Of a DNA stretch of 29,845 bases, positions 1 through 8,924 are shown piece by piece. Position numbers and translations under genes: made by a program. The notes beneath the pieces were generated by a model. That model did not search any database. It was given only the letters and a program-made list of their open reading frames with translations, and was not told the DNA's origin. Within the stretch, counting starts at the first letter, position 1; every line of letters begins with the position of its first letter. This stretch comes from Anaerolineales bacterium UBA2395 (lineage in GTDB: Bacteria > Chloroflexota > Anaerolineae > Anaerolineales > Villigracilaceae), in assembly GCA_002343775.1 (NCBI GenBank), contig DDSH01000004.1, forward strand, positions 140,551 through 170,395. Reading direction: 5' to 3'.

Positions 1-15
1 CTGGAAAGGAAATTC

Positions 16-516
16 TCATTTCCTCAGTTTTTCGATCCGTTTTGCAAGGTAGGGAGAAAAGTAGCCCGGGTATCTCATCCACAGTTCGGGCAATTTCCAG
101 TCATTCCCGGTAATTTTGTGGCGGCAGCTGACCGTTCCGCAGTAGCAGTCAAATTCATCGTACGGCTCGCCGTCAGACATGGCGTAATCAAAGGTCAGTT
201 CCTCACCTGCTTCAATGTCGCGCATGGCAACCAGCCCGATCTGACCGGAAAAACCAAGGTTCGGTTCGCAGGAATGGTTAAAGCAATCATTGGGCTCTTT
301 TTCTTCGGCGGTGAGGATGTAGAGATCTTCGTCGATCTGCAGGACACGTTGGGTGAAGCGCGGCATGCTGGGGTCAAGTTGTTTTTTGTGAACGATTTTC
401 CCGCCCCAAAGGGAGACGAGTTCCCCTTTATTAACCCGCTCAAGAGCATAAACTCCGCATCCACCAAAGGGGTGTTCGCGGGCTTCACATTTAGGGTTGA
501 GATACGATGATGCCAT
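16..516 (-). CDS. SET-domain protein (putative lysine methyltransferase)
   Basis: The 166-residue protein carries the main SET signatures in order. A glycine-rich N-terminal segment (HPFGGCGVYALERVNKGELV, about residues 15-34) fits the SAM-binding start of the fold. NHSCEPN (about 80-86) is the NHSCxPN pseudoknot motif, and EELTFDY (about 105-111) carries the catalytic tyrosine region. A cysteine cluster (DCYCGTVSC, about 123-131) resembles a post-SET zinc site. The family transfers methyl groups from S-adenosylmethionine to protein lysines; the bacterial substrate cannot be read from sequence. The ATG has a short GAGG four bases upstream. It is divergent from the acyl-CoA dehydrogenase gene with a 190-base gap and has no obvious partner. 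The family is certain; activity and substrate are inference. Confidence 0.85.
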   Translation of the reverse strand: MASSYLNPKCEAREHPFGGCGVYALERVNKGELVSLWGGKIVHKKQLDPSMPRFTQRVLQIDEDLYILTAEEKEPNDCFNHSCEPNLGFSGQIGLVAMRDIEAGEELTFDYAMSDGEPYDEFDCYCGTVSCRHKITGNDWKLPELWMRYPGYFSPYLAKRIEKLRK

Positions 517-706
517 GATGCCTCAAACTTTAGGGGAGATTAATCTTGGTCGGTCTGAACCGCCTTCGGGTCCGCTGGAAGCGAAACTTGCGGCGGTTAC
601 TTTATTTATTTTACTTCGTTTTTGTTGCGGATTTACAATCATCATCCAAGGGAGCGAACCGACTCAAAGGGTATAATTCAGAAAACAATCGCCTGGAGAG
701 ATTTCA
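517..706. promoter_or_regulatory. divergent intergenic region with -10 box and hairpin
   Basis: This spacer separates the SET gene (minus) from the acyl-CoA dehydrogenase gene (plus). On the plus strand a TATAAT at 672-677 lies 29 bases before the start codon, and a GGAGAG ribosome-binding site lies at about 694-699. No good -35 box is visible at 17 bases. Arms AACCGCC (558-564) and GGCGGTT (592-598) can pair around an inner CGCT/AGCG hairpin (573-583), followed by a T-rich tract (about 599-612). This could be a terminator or a transcript-leader structure; its role is not clear. Confidence 0.5.
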
Positions 707-1876
707 ATGACCGACCTTCCAATTTACCCCCTGACCAACGAACACAAAATGCTGCGGGACGCCGCAAGGGATTTTGCCCAAAAGGAGATCGCGCCCATCG
801 CAGCGGATTTCGATGAAAGTGGCGAGTTTCCACACCAGACCATCAAGAAAATGGGTGAATTGGGGTTTATGGGCATCGAAGTCCCGGAACAATATGGCGG
901 AGCAGGCATGGATGCGCTGGCGTATGTGCTCGCGCTGGAGGAGATCTGCAAGGTGGATGCTTCGCACGGCGTGATCATGTCGGTCAATAATTCGTTGTAT
1001 TGTCACGGAATCTTGAAATTTGGTACGGAAGAACAAAAGCAAAAGTTCGTATTACCTATCGCTTCGGGCAAAGCCATTGGCGCATATTCGTTGACCGAAC
1101 CTCAAAGCGGCTCCGATGCCGGCACGATGAAAAGCCGAGCCATCCGCGACGGGGACTTTTACGTTTTGAACGGGCGCAAATCGTGGGTCACTAGTGGACC
1201 TGTTGCTGATTACTTCGTCGTTTTTATGATGACTGACCCCGAGAAAAAGCAAAAGGGCGTTTCGGCGTTCCTTGTGGATGGCAAAACGCCGGGTCTGGTG
1301 CGCGGAAAGAAAGAGCCCAAACTCGGAATTCGCGCTTCAGCAACCAGCGAATTGATCTTTGAAAATTGCCGAATTCCTGCCGAAAACCGTCTTGGCGAGG
1401 AAGGCGAAGGCTTCAAGATCGCCATGACCGTTCTGGATGCGGGACGCATCGGAATCGCCACGCAGGCGCTCGGCATCGCTGAAGCCGCCTATGAAGCGGC
1501 GAGACAGTATGCGGGTCAGCGCGAAGCGTTCGGTCAGCCAATTGGAGCGTTTCAGGGAACCGGTTTCAAACTCGCGGATATGAAAACCCGCATCGAAGCC
1601 TCACGATTGTTGATCTACAACGCGGCGCTCGCCAAAGATAAATCCAAGGCTGGCAGCGGACGATATTCGATGGAGGCGTCGATGGCGAAATTGTTCGCAT
1701 CAGAAACCGCCATGTTCGTTACACATCAGTCGGTGCAGATTCATGGAGGCATGGGGTACAGCAAGGAATTGCCCGTGGAGCGCTATTTCCGTGACGCCAA
1801 GATCACGGAAATCTACGAAGGCACCAGCGAAATTCAACGGTTGGTCATTTCAAGGTCTGAATTGGGCATTAAATAA
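707..1876 (+). CDS. acyl-CoA dehydrogenase
   Basis: The 389-residue length is normal for a short/medium-chain acyl-CoA dehydrogenase. These FAD flavoenzymes oxidise acyl-CoA to trans-2-enoyl-CoA and pass electrons to electron-transfer flavoprotein. Signatures include YSLTEPQSGSDAGTMKS (FAD-binding middle domain), GIRASATSEL, QREAFGQPIGAFQG, the QIHGGMGY motif and a C-terminal YEGTSEIQR. In the last, Glu371 is the expected catalytic base. The ATG at 707 follows GGAGAG by about seven bases. It starts a run of closely spaced plus-strand genes that includes an acyl-CoA carboxylase, suggesting fatty, branched-chain or propionyl-type acyl-CoA metabolism. Chain-length preference cannot be read with confidence. 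No electron-transfer flavoprotein gene is in the window. Confidence 0.95.
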   Translation: MTDLPIYPLTNEHKMLRDAARDFAQKEIAPIAADFDESGEFPHQTIKKMGELGFMGIEVPEQYGGAGMDALAYVLALEEICKVDASHGVIMSVNNSLYCHGILKFGTEEQKQKFVLPIASGKAIGAYSLTEPQSGSDAGTMKSRAIRDGDFYVLNGRKSWVTSGPVADYFVVFMMTDPEKKQKGVSAFLVDGKTPGLVRGKKEPKLGIRASATSELIFENCRIPAENRLGEEGEGFKIAMTVLDAGRIGIATQALGIAEAAYEAARQYAGQREAFGQPIGAFQGTGFKLADMKTRIEASRLLIYNAALAKDKSKAGSGRYSMEASMAKLFASETAMFVTHQSVQIHGGMGYSKELPVERYFRDAKITEIYEGTSEIQRLVISRSELGIK

Positions 1877-1904
1877 CCATCAACGCCCGGCAATCAAAAC
1901 CCAT

Positions 1905-3860
1905 ATGTCATCCTCTCAACGCAATCTGGCGACAAGTTTCCTGGCAGGCGGGGGCACGTTAGCGATACTGGGACAAATTACACAGGTGGCGCTTCCGCTT
2001 GGCGAACGAACGGTGGCGATCATTCTGATGTTCTTTGGCTTGTTCCTGTATCTTTTGGGGATCCTGACAGCCAGAACGGATCGGATCAGCGTTGGTTTCG
2101 AGAAAATTTTCAGCAAACCAGCAAATTGGTTAAATCTTGAAGTATGGCAGATCCCTGCACTCATCCTGCCGATTCTATTTTCAGTCCTCGCCCATTACGC
2201 CGCCGGGTTCGACGATAAAATGTTCAGCCCTGTCGGCACATGGGGCGCCTGGCTTGCGGGAATCGTTTTTTTTCTGGTCGCGCTATGGCAACCAAACGGG
2301 ATCAATTTCCGCGCGCATTGGAAGGTGTTTGCCCTGGCACTTGGGTTTGCAGCCCTCGCGCTTCCGCTTCGCGCATATGCGACCGGAGAGATTCCCATCA
2401 TCTTGAACGGTGATGAAGCCTCTGCCGGGATCTATGGCATGGAGATCCTCGCAGGGAATGTGAATAATCCATTCTCGGTGGGATGGTATGCCTTTCCGGG
2501 CATGTATTTTCTGATTCCCGCCACCTCCATTTCGATTTTTGGAAACACAACCGCCGCGCTTCGCATCCCATCTGCAATTGCCGGCGCACTGACGGTGGGA
2601 GCCGTCTACCTTGCAGGGCACACCCTGTTCGATAAACGTACGGGTATCCTTGCCGCAATCGTCATGGCTGGGTTTCATTTCCACATCCATTTCAGCCGCA
2701 TTGGTTTGAACAATGTTTGGGATGGATTGTTCTTCGCCCTGACGGTCGGCGCAGCCTGGTATGCCTGGGAAAGGGAGAATCGCAATGCATTTCTCCTCGC
2801 TGGCGTGGGGCTTGGGCTTTCACAATATTTCTATCCCAGCAGCCGGGTATTGATGGCGGTGGTTTACGGCGGGATCATTCTGACCGGATTATTCAACTTT
2901 CCGCGGTTAAAACGATCCATCCCCAATTTGATCCTGATGACGCTGGCAGCATTCATCATCCTTCTGCCGCTTGGCTGGTATTACTTCAAGTACCCAGAGC
3001 AGTTCTTCGCGCCGCTGCAACGCGTCAGCGTCCTTGGTACCTGGCTCGAGAATGAGATCAAACTTACCGGGCTGCCTGCATGGCAGATTCTGTTGAAGCA
3101 GATCAAACTGGGAACTCAAGCATTCACCTACCTGCCGTTGCAGCATTGGTACCGCCCTGAGGTGGCTTTGCTGCGCCCCTTCTTTGCGGGCGTCTTCCTG
3201 ATCGGGCTGATCCACCTGTTGGCGCGCCCCAAAGACGGCAGGAGCATCACGTTGATGATTTGGCTGGTCATGTATGTACTGCTGGGCGGATTAAGCGAAT
3301 CCACGCCGGCTGCCCAACGTTATGTCGCTGCCGCGCCGGTGTGTATTTTGGTCATCGCTCACGGCTTGAACGAAGCCGCCAGTCATGTGGAGAGGCTCTG
3401 GCAGAGGTCGAGGCGGGCGCTTACCATCACAGTCACTGGAATCGCGATACTCATGGCAGCCAGTGACATCTACTTCTATTTCTTCCAATACACCCCAAAG
3501 ACTGTGGAGGATTTTGGACGTAATAACGGCATTATTGCTCAAGCCATCGCAGACGAGATCATAAACGAGCCCGAGGGAACGCAGGCATTTTTCTTCGTCC
3601 GTGGAGACATGGGGTACTATTCCATCCCTAGCATCCCGTATCTCGCGCCGCAAGTGGAGGGATATGATGTTTTCCAACCCTGGGGCTCACCGGAAAATCC
3701 CATCCCAACCGCAAACAACCTGTTATTCATTTTCCTTCCCGATGGAGCGGATGACCTGCCCGCCGTACAGGAAACCCATCCCGGCGGAACTCTCCATGAA
3801 GAGAAAAATTCAAACGGCGAGACGTTGTACCTGCTTTACAGATACAATGCTTTTCAATAA
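1905..3860 (+). CDS. ArnT/PMT-like membrane glycosyltransferase
   Basis: A 651-residue multi-pass membrane protein with about ten or more hydrophobic helices. An acidic loop motif, ILNGDEASAGIYGMEIL, follows an early helix and matches the D-E segment of GT39/GT83-like (PMT/ArnT) enzymes. That family moves a sugar from a polyprenyl-phosphate donor to protein or lipid on the outer face of the membrane. The C-terminal part (after about residue 540) is a soluble extracytoplasmic domain of unknown role. The frame is open further upstream, but ATG 1905 is preferred: residues before it overlap the dehydrogenase C-terminus and look like out-of-frame translation. It lies 28 bases after the dehydrogenase stop and 10 before the next gene. 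Acceptor and donor are unknown. Confidence 0.8.
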   Translation: MSSSQRNLATSFLAGGGTLAILGQITQVALPLGERTVAIILMFFGLFLYLLGILTARTDRISVGFEKIFSKPANWLNLEVWQIPALILPILFSVLAHYAAGFDDKMFSPVGTWGAWLAGIVFFLVALWQPNGINFRAHWKVFALALGFAALALPLRAYATGEIPIILNGDEASAGIYGMEILAGNVNNPFSVGWYAFPGMYFLIPATSISIFGNTTAALRIPSAIAGALTVGAVYLAGHTLFDKRTGILAAIVMAGFHFHIHFSRIGLNNVWDGLFFALTVGAAWYAWERENRNAFLLAGVGLGLSQYFYPSSRVLMAVVYGGIILTGLFNFPRLKRSIPNLILMTLAAFIILLPLGWYYFKYPEQFFAPLQRVSVLGTWLENEIKLTGLPAWQILLKQIKLGTQAFTYLPLQHWYRPEVALLRPFFAGVFLIGLIHLLARPKDGRSITLMIWLVMYVLLGGLSESTPAAQRYVAAAPVCILVIAHGLNEAASHVERLWQRSRRALTITVTGIAILMAASDIYFYFFQYTPKTVEDFGRNNGIIAQAIADEIINEPEGTQAFFFVRGDMGYYSIPSIPYLAPQVEGYDVFQPWGSPENPIPTANNLLFIFLPDGADDLPAVQETHPGGTLHEEKNSNGETLYLLYRYNAFQ

Positions 3861-3870
3861 GTAAAATTTC

Positions 3871-4902
3871 ATGAAAGCCATCCTCTTTCACTCTCATGGC
3901 GGACCAGAAGTCCTGAAATTTGCGGACCTCCCAGAGCCGTCTCCGCAACCCGGTGAAGTCCTTATCCGCCTTCGTGCAGCTGCCCTCAACCGCGTGGACC
4001 TCTTCGTCCGCACTGGCTGGAAGGGTTTGAAGCTGGAATACCCGCACATTCCCGGCGCAGATGGAGCCGGGGAAATCGTGGCGCTCGGCGAAGGTGTTTC
4101 CGGTTTTGAGGTCGGCGAGCAGGTCGTCATCAATGCCAATCTTGGCTGCGATGAATGTGAGGAATGCCGGGATGGTCGCGACAATCTCTGCCGCAATTGG
4201 CATTTGCTCGGCGAGACCACACGCGGCACGTATTGCGAATCCATTTCTTTGCCGGTACGGCAATTGCATAAAATCCCAAACGGATTTGACTATCACAAAG
4301 CGGCTGCGGCGGCGTTGGTGTACCAGACCGCATGGCACTCGCTGACCAGGCGCGGGGAAGTAAAAGCCGGGGAAACAGTGGCAATCGTCGGCGCAGGAGG
4401 AGGCGTTAATTCCGCTTCGATCCAGGTCGCAAAATATCTCGGCGCACGAGTCGTTGTCATTGGGTCGAGTTCTCAAAAACTCGCTCAAGCCGAAGCCCTC
4501 GGTGCGGATATTCTGATCGACCGTTCGAAAGAAGAGGATTGGTCGAAGGCTGTTTTTCTCGCCACCGAAAAGCGCGGCGTGGATGTGGTCGTGGATAATG
4601 TCGGCACGACCTTTCCATTGAGCATGAGAACGTTAAGAAAGGGCGGACGCCTCCTTACAGTTGGTAACAGCGGCGCGCCGCGCTTCGAAATCGACAATCG
4701 CTTTATCTTTGGGAAACATCTTTCCATTCTCGGCTCCACCATGAGTACGATCGCGGAATTCCACGAGGTGATGGATTTGGTGTTCTCGGGTAAACTCAAG
4801 CCCATCCTTGATAAAACCTTCCCGCTGCCAGAAGCCGCCCTTGCACATGAGCGACTGGAACGCGGCGAAAATTTCGGAAAGATCACACTTGATATTCAAT
4901 AA
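3871..4902 (+). CDS. zinc-type alcohol dehydrogenase / quinone reductase family
   Basis: A 343-residue MDR-family oxidoreductase. The N-terminal GroES-like domain has the GxxPHIPGADGAGEIV segment. It also has a four-cysteine structural zinc lobe, GCDECEECRDGRDNLC, near residues 90-105. The NAD(P)-binding domain shows VGAGGGVNSASIQVAKYLGA around residue 170. The usual first catalytic zinc cysteine is replaced by aspartate (ALNRVDLFVRTG), so catalytic zinc binding may be altered or absent and the enzyme may act like a quinone/enoyl reductase. The substrate is unknown. It sits between two membrane glycosyltransferase genes; its stop codon is directly followed by the next ATG, so the genes are probably co-transcribed. 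Confidence 0.9.
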   Translation: MKAILFHSHGGPEVLKFADLPEPSPQPGEVLIRLRAAALNRVDLFVRTGWKGLKLEYPHIPGADGAGEIVALGEGVSGFEVGEQVVINANLGCDECEECRDGRDNLCRNWHLLGETTRGTYCESISLPVRQLHKIPNGFDYHKAAAAALVYQTAWHSLTRRGEVKAGETVAIVGAGGGVNSASIQVAKYLGARVVVIGSSSQKLAQAEALGADILIDRSKEEDWSKAVFLATEKRGVDVVVDNVGTTFPLSMRTLRKGGRLLTVGNSGAPRFEIDNRFIFGKHLSILGSTMSTIAEFHEVMDLVFSGKLKPILDKTFPLPEAALAHERLERGENFGKITLDIQ

Positions 4903-6975
4903 ATGATGAACTTTATAAAAAAAATTGCTCCATTCGAGGCAACGCTCATTCTTGTCGTCCTCGGCTTTCATCTCTACGCAGCGCTCGCAGACCCATATGC
5001 ATTTCCCAACAACTGGTTCAAACGTGACGATGCCTATTATTACTTCAAGGTAGCCCAGAACATCTCAGAGGGCTATGGCAGCACATTCGATGGTATCAAC
5101 CCCACCAATGGGTATCACCCGTTATGGATGCTGATCTGCATCCCCATTTTTGCGCTCGCCCGCTTCGACCTGATCCTGCCGCTGCGCGTTCTGCTGGTTG
5201 TCATTGCCGGAATTCAGGCAGTGACGGCAGTGATGATCTACAGGTTGGTGAAAAAGTATCTTTCGCATGCCGTGGCGATTCTGGCAGCCTCCTTCTGGTC
5301 CTTCAACCTTTACATCCATTCCACGGTCTATGAGATGGGTCTCGAAACCCCTATTGCCGCATTTTCGGTAGTGTATTTGATCTACGCACTCGCCCAGTTT
5401 GAAAGCAAGTGGCGCACGGGGGAAACCTCCACAAAACAGATCATGGGGCTGGCTCTTGCAGCATCGCTTGCCATGTTCAGCCGTCTCGATCTTGTCTTTC
5501 TTGCAGTCATTGTGGGAATTTGGATCGTATTTCGCGGAACGGCGATCCGCTACCTGTTGCCACTCGACATTCTCATCATCTTCGTTTCCATGACCAGTTC
5601 GGTTCTGTTGCGCACAGATTTCGACGCCTACAACATCGACTATGCATCATCCGCAATCGAAGCCACCCTCATCGCATTGATCGCCAAAATCATTTTGCTG
5701 TATTTGTTTGGTTTGTACCAACACCCGCGCACCCGTTCCATTTGGAATACCCTGCTGAGGCTGATTCCCGCTTTGGGTGTGAGCGCTGTGGTCGTAGCCG
5801 GCGTTTATCTCTTAAGCGTACAACTGGGACTGGGCAGGAACTTTCCGCGCTCAGCCTTTATCCTCGATTTTGGCATCAGCCTGGCATTGATCTTCGCATC
5901 ACGCCTCGCCGCAGCCTGGTTCGCAGACCCAAACCGGGCTGCCCCCGAATCCCCGCTCGCCCAGTTCAAATCGAATTGGAAAAAATGGTTCTTGGAAGGC
6001 GTATATTTTTACGGAATCCTCGGCGGGCTTCTGGTCGCCTACATGGTTTTCAACCATGTTACATTCGGCACCTCCAGCCCGGTCAGCGGACAGATCAAAC
6101 GTTGGTGGGGCAGCATGGCGAACACCGCATATGAACGTCCCGCCTCAGATTGGTTCTCCTATTTTGGCATTGGGATAGACGTGTTCGAAACATGGCAGCC
6201 ATTCTCGGAACCCTTCTGGGTGGCTTCAAACTATCTCCGTCCCATTATCCCCGGCGCAGATATGATCGATGAACGGTATTATGCTGTAACGTTGACCGTA
6301 TCGCTAGCCGCGCTGATATTGTTTTTTTTCAATAAGCGCCGTTCTCTGCGAGTGATCACTCTGCTCGGCGGGATCCCATTACTGGCGGCAAGCGGCATTC
6401 ACATCCTCTCCTATACTGCCACATCTTACGGCGGCGCAAAGGAGTGGTATTGGGTCAGCGAAATGATCCTGCTTACACTGGCAACCAGTTACCTATTCGA
6501 CCTGCTCCTTAGACCCCTGCAAAGGATGAAAGTTGCCCAAGTGGTATTGATCGTATTGGCACTATGGTATAGCGGCTACTCGGCAAACCGTCTCTGGAAG
6601 TTTATCGACTATGCCATGCCACACGGTTATTTCCCGCCAGATCGTGCGTACATGGATGTCATCGACTATCTCGAAGAAAATACAACACCGGGAGATGTCA
6701 TCGGCATGACGGGCGGCGGGAACGTCGGCTACTTCATCAAAGATCGCACCATTGTCAATATGGATGGGTTGATCAACAGTTATGAATATTTCCAGGATTT
6801 GAAGGAAGGCAATGCGCCCACCTATTTGCGCGAACACGGCATGAACATTGTCTTTGCCAGCCAGTACCTGCTCAGTATTCCGCCCTATTTCGGTCAATTT
6901 GCCCCCTACTTGGAGCCGTACAGCAGCTATGGCGGAAAAGACCTGCTGTATCTGCTGGAAGAACCTAAATATTAG
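4903..6975 (+). CDS. large membrane glycosyltransferase-like protein (DPM/ArnT-like)
   Basis: A 690-residue multi-pass membrane protein. Near the N-terminus, after the first helix, it has KRDDAYYYFKVAQNISEGYG followed by the GINPTNGYHPLW segment. This acidic first-loop signature fits lipid-linked sugar transferases of the GT-C fold. About a dozen hydrophobic segments follow, then a soluble C-terminal domain from about residue 575. The ATG abuts the previous stop with no clear Shine-Dalgarno site, suggesting translational coupling; a second ATG directly follows. It is the second GT-C-type protein in this operon, but the two differ in motif and are not simple duplicates. Substrates are unknown; a role in cell-surface glycan or glycoprotein modification is inference. 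Confidence 0.75.
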   Translation: MMNFIKKIAPFEATLILVVLGFHLYAALADPYAFPNNWFKRDDAYYYFKVAQNISEGYGSTFDGINPTNGYHPLWMLICIPIFALARFDLILPLRVLLVVIAGIQAVTAVMIYRLVKKYLSHAVAILAASFWSFNLYIHSTVYEMGLETPIAAFSVVYLIYALAQFESKWRTGETSTKQIMGLALAASLAMFSRLDLVFLAVIVGIWIVFRGTAIRYLLPLDILIIFVSMTSSVLLRTDFDAYNIDYASSAIEATLIALIAKIILLYLFGLYQHPRTRSIWNTLLRLIPALGVSAVVVAGVYLLSVQLGLGRNFPRSAFILDFGISLALIFASRLAAAWFADPNRAAPESPLAQFKSNWKKWFLEGVYFYGILGGLLVAYMVFNHVTFGTSSPVSGQIKRWWGSMANTAYERPASDWFSYFGIGIDVFETWQPFSEPFWVASNYLRPIIPGADMIDERYYAVTLTVSLAALILFFFNKRRSLRVITLLGGIPLLAASGIHILSYTATSYGGAKEWYWVSEMILLTLATSYLFDLLLRPLQRMKVAQVVLIVLALWYSGYSANRLWKFIDYAMPHGYFPPDRAYMDVIDYLEENTTPGDVIGMTGGGNVGYFIKDRTIVNMDGLINSYEYFQDLKEGNAPTYLREHGMNIVFASQYLLSIPPYFGQFAPYLEPYSSYGGKDLLYLLEEPKY

Positions 6976-6979
6976 ATCA

Positions 6980-7393
6980 ATGAGACGCCATTTTTCAGTA
7001 ACCCTCACAGGTTGGACGGTGTTAATTTTAGCTGCCTGGAATGCCCTCCGATTATGGACTTCCCTTACATGGAGCGGCGTTTTGGCGGAATACCCTGCAC
7101 AGTTGCCGATGACCGTCAGCAAGGTAATGACGGCGTTCTGGCTGGTTGGCGGACTCGTGCTTTTCTGGAGCATCTGGCAGAAAAAGCCCTGGAGTGTAAA
7201 ACTCCTGATCGGGATGGCGGCAGGCTACACCGTCTGGTATTGGAGCGAGTATTTCCTCTTCCAATCGCCGAAGCCAAATGCGCTTTTTACTGTTATAGTA
7301 AATCTGGTTCTATTAGTCATCATCTTCTTTGCAACGAGATCACTTTCGAGAGAGGCATATGAGCGAAACATCGAACATCCAAAAACTGAATGA
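6980..7393 (+). CDS. small membrane protein of unknown function
   Basis: A 137-residue protein with three to four hydrophobic helices: roughly residues 7-27, 45-65, 70-90 and 97-117. It ends in a short charged tail (REAYERNIEHPKTE). I do not recognise a family. ATG 6980 lies four bases after the upstream glycosyltransferase stop. The frame is open further upstream but there overlaps the glycosyltransferase gene. Its last 35 bases overlap the start of the carboxyltransferase gene, so it is very probably translated in the same operon. A helper role for the upstream membrane enzyme is possible, but nothing in the sequence proves it. Confidence 0.7.
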   Translation: MRRHFSVTLTGWTVLILAAWNALRLWTSLTWSGVLAEYPAQLPMTVSKVMTAFWLVGGLVLFWSIWQKKPWSVKLLIGMAAGYTVWYWSEYFLFQSPKPNALFTVIVNLVLLVIIFFATRSLSREAYERNIEHPKTE

Positions 7394-8909
7394 TTTCAAG
7401 GCGCAATCACGCCTTGGCGGCGGGCAAGCCCGCATCGACGCCCAGCACAAAAAAGGGCGGATGACCGCCCGCGAGCGACTTGACCTTTTATTGGATCGCG
7501 GGTCGTTTCGGGAAGTGGATCCTTTCGTCGTCCACCGCACCCATGATTTTGGGCTGGACGAACAGAAGATCATGAGCGATTCGGTGGTGACCGGCTGGGG
7601 AACCATCGAAGGGCGTCTCGTCTACGTCTTTTCGCAGGATTTCACTGTGTTCGGCGGCAGCTTGGGTGAAGTCCATGCCGAGAAAATTTGCAAAATCCTG
7701 GATATGGCGATGAAGAATGGCGCGCCGGTCATTGGGCTGAACGATTCCGGCGGCGCGCGCATTCAGGAAGGGGTGGTGTCACTGGCGGGCTACGCCGACA
7801 TTTTCCTGCGCAACACGATGGCATCCGGTGTGATTCCGCAGATTTCCGCCATCATGGGACCTTGTGCTGGCGGCGCTGTGTACTCTCCCGCCCTGACCGA
7901 TTTCATTTTCATGACCCGCAATACCTCTTATATGTTCGTCACCGGACCGGATGTGGTCAAAACCGTCACACATGAAGAGGTGACACAGGAGGAACTGGGC
8001 GGCGCTAGTGTGCATTCGGAAAAATCCGGGGTTTGTCACATCGCTGCGGACAGCGAAGCGGATACACTTTATCTCATCCGCAAGTTGCTTGGTTATCTTC
8101 CGCAAAACAACATGGAAGATACCCCCTTCCTCGCCACCGCCGATGATCCACTGCGCATGGAAGAGGCGCTTAACACCATCGTCCCGGATGATGCGAACAA
8201 ACCGTACGACATTAAGGAAGTGATTCGCCTCATCATCGACGATGGAGTCTTCTTCGAAATCCACGAAAATTACGCCCAGAATGTCGTGGTCGGATTTGCC
8301 CGCCTGGGTGGGCATTCCGTGGGTATCGTGGCAAATCAGCCTGCCGTGCTCGCCGGCGTGCTGGATATTGACGCCAGTGAAAAGGCAGCGCGATTTGTCC
8401 GTTTCTGCGACTCGTTCAACATCCCCATCATCACCTTTGAAGATGTCCCGGGCTTCCTTCCCGGAACGCATCAAGAGCATCACGGCATCATCCGCTCGGG
8501 CGCGAAATTGTTGTACGCGTATTGCGAAGCGACCGTCCCCAAGCTGACCGTCATCACCCGCAAAGCGTATGGCGGCGCATACTGCGTGATGTCGTCCAAA
8601 CACATCCGCGGCGACTTGAATCTTGCCTGGCCCACCGCCGAGATCGCCGTCATGGGACCCGACGGCGCGGTCAATATCATCTTCCGCAAAGAGTTGGAAA
8701 AAGCCGCAGACCCGGTCAAGCGCAAGGCGGAACTTGTGGCAGATTACAAGGAGAAGTTTGCCAACCCGTATGTGGCGGCATCTCGCGGCTACATTGACGA
8801 TGTGATCGAACCAAAGGAAACCCGTCCGCGTTTGATCAATGCACTGGAAATGCTCACCAATAAACGCGACGGCAATCCCGCAAAAAAACATGGGAATATT
8901 CCGCTGTAA
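7359..8909 (+). CDS. acyl-CoA carboxylase, carboxyltransferase subunit (PccB/MmdA-like)
   Basis: A 516-residue carboxyltransferase of the propionyl-/methylmalonyl-CoA type. It has two crotonase-like halves. The first holds NDSGGARIQEGVVSLAGYAD and the oxyanion-hole GPCAGGAVYSPALTDF. The second holds DVPGFLPGTHQEHHGIIRSG and TRKAYGGAYCVMSSKH. It moves the carboxyl group from biotin to an acyl-CoA. ATG 7359 is chosen because GAGAGAGG lies just upstream and homologues start near MSETSN-type sequence. It overlaps the preceding gene by 35 bases. Biotin carboxylase and biotin-carrier genes follow, giving a complete enzyme. Propionyl-CoA is the likeliest substrate, but acetyl-CoA or both are possible in this family. 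Confidence 0.93.
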   Translation: MSETSNIQKLNDFKAQSRLGGGQARIDAQHKKGRMTARERLDLLLDRGSFREVDPFVVHRTHDFGLDEQKIMSDSVVTGWGTIEGRLVYVFSQDFTVFGGSLGEVHAEKICKILDMAMKNGAPVIGLNDSGGARIQEGVVSLAGYADIFLRNTMASGVIPQISAIMGPCAGGAVYSPALTDFIFMTRNTSYMFVTGPDVVKTVTHEEVTQEELGGASVHSEKSGVCHIAADSEADTLYLIRKLLGYLPQNNMEDTPFLATADDPLRMEEALNTIVPDDANKPYDIKEVIRLIIDDGVFFEIHENYAQNVVVGFARLGGHSVGIVANQPAVLAGVLDIDASEKAARFVRFCDSFNIPIITFEDVPGFLPGTHQEHHGIIRSGAKLLYAYCEATVPKLTVITRKAYGGAYCVMSSKHIRGDLNLAWPTAEIAVMGPDGAVNIIFRKELEKAADPVKRKAELVADYKEKFANPYVAASRGYIDDVIEPKETRPRLINALEMLTNKRDGNPAKKHGNIPL

Positions 8910-8924
8910 AGGCGAGGTGATGTC

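Noticed and set aside
1743..1904. Possible 54-residue N-terminal extension of the first glycosyltransferase
   Set aside because: It overlaps the dehydrogenase C-terminus in another frame and is not hydrophobic or family-like; ATG 1905 is better.
3727..4488. Open frame of 253 codons on the minus strand opposite the glycosyltransferase end and dehydrogenase
   Set aside because: Spans two real genes on the other strand and shows no family pattern.
7779..8891. Long open frame of 370 codons on the minus strand opposite the carboxyltransferase gene
   Set aside because: Antisense shadow of a well-supported gene with no recognisable domain.
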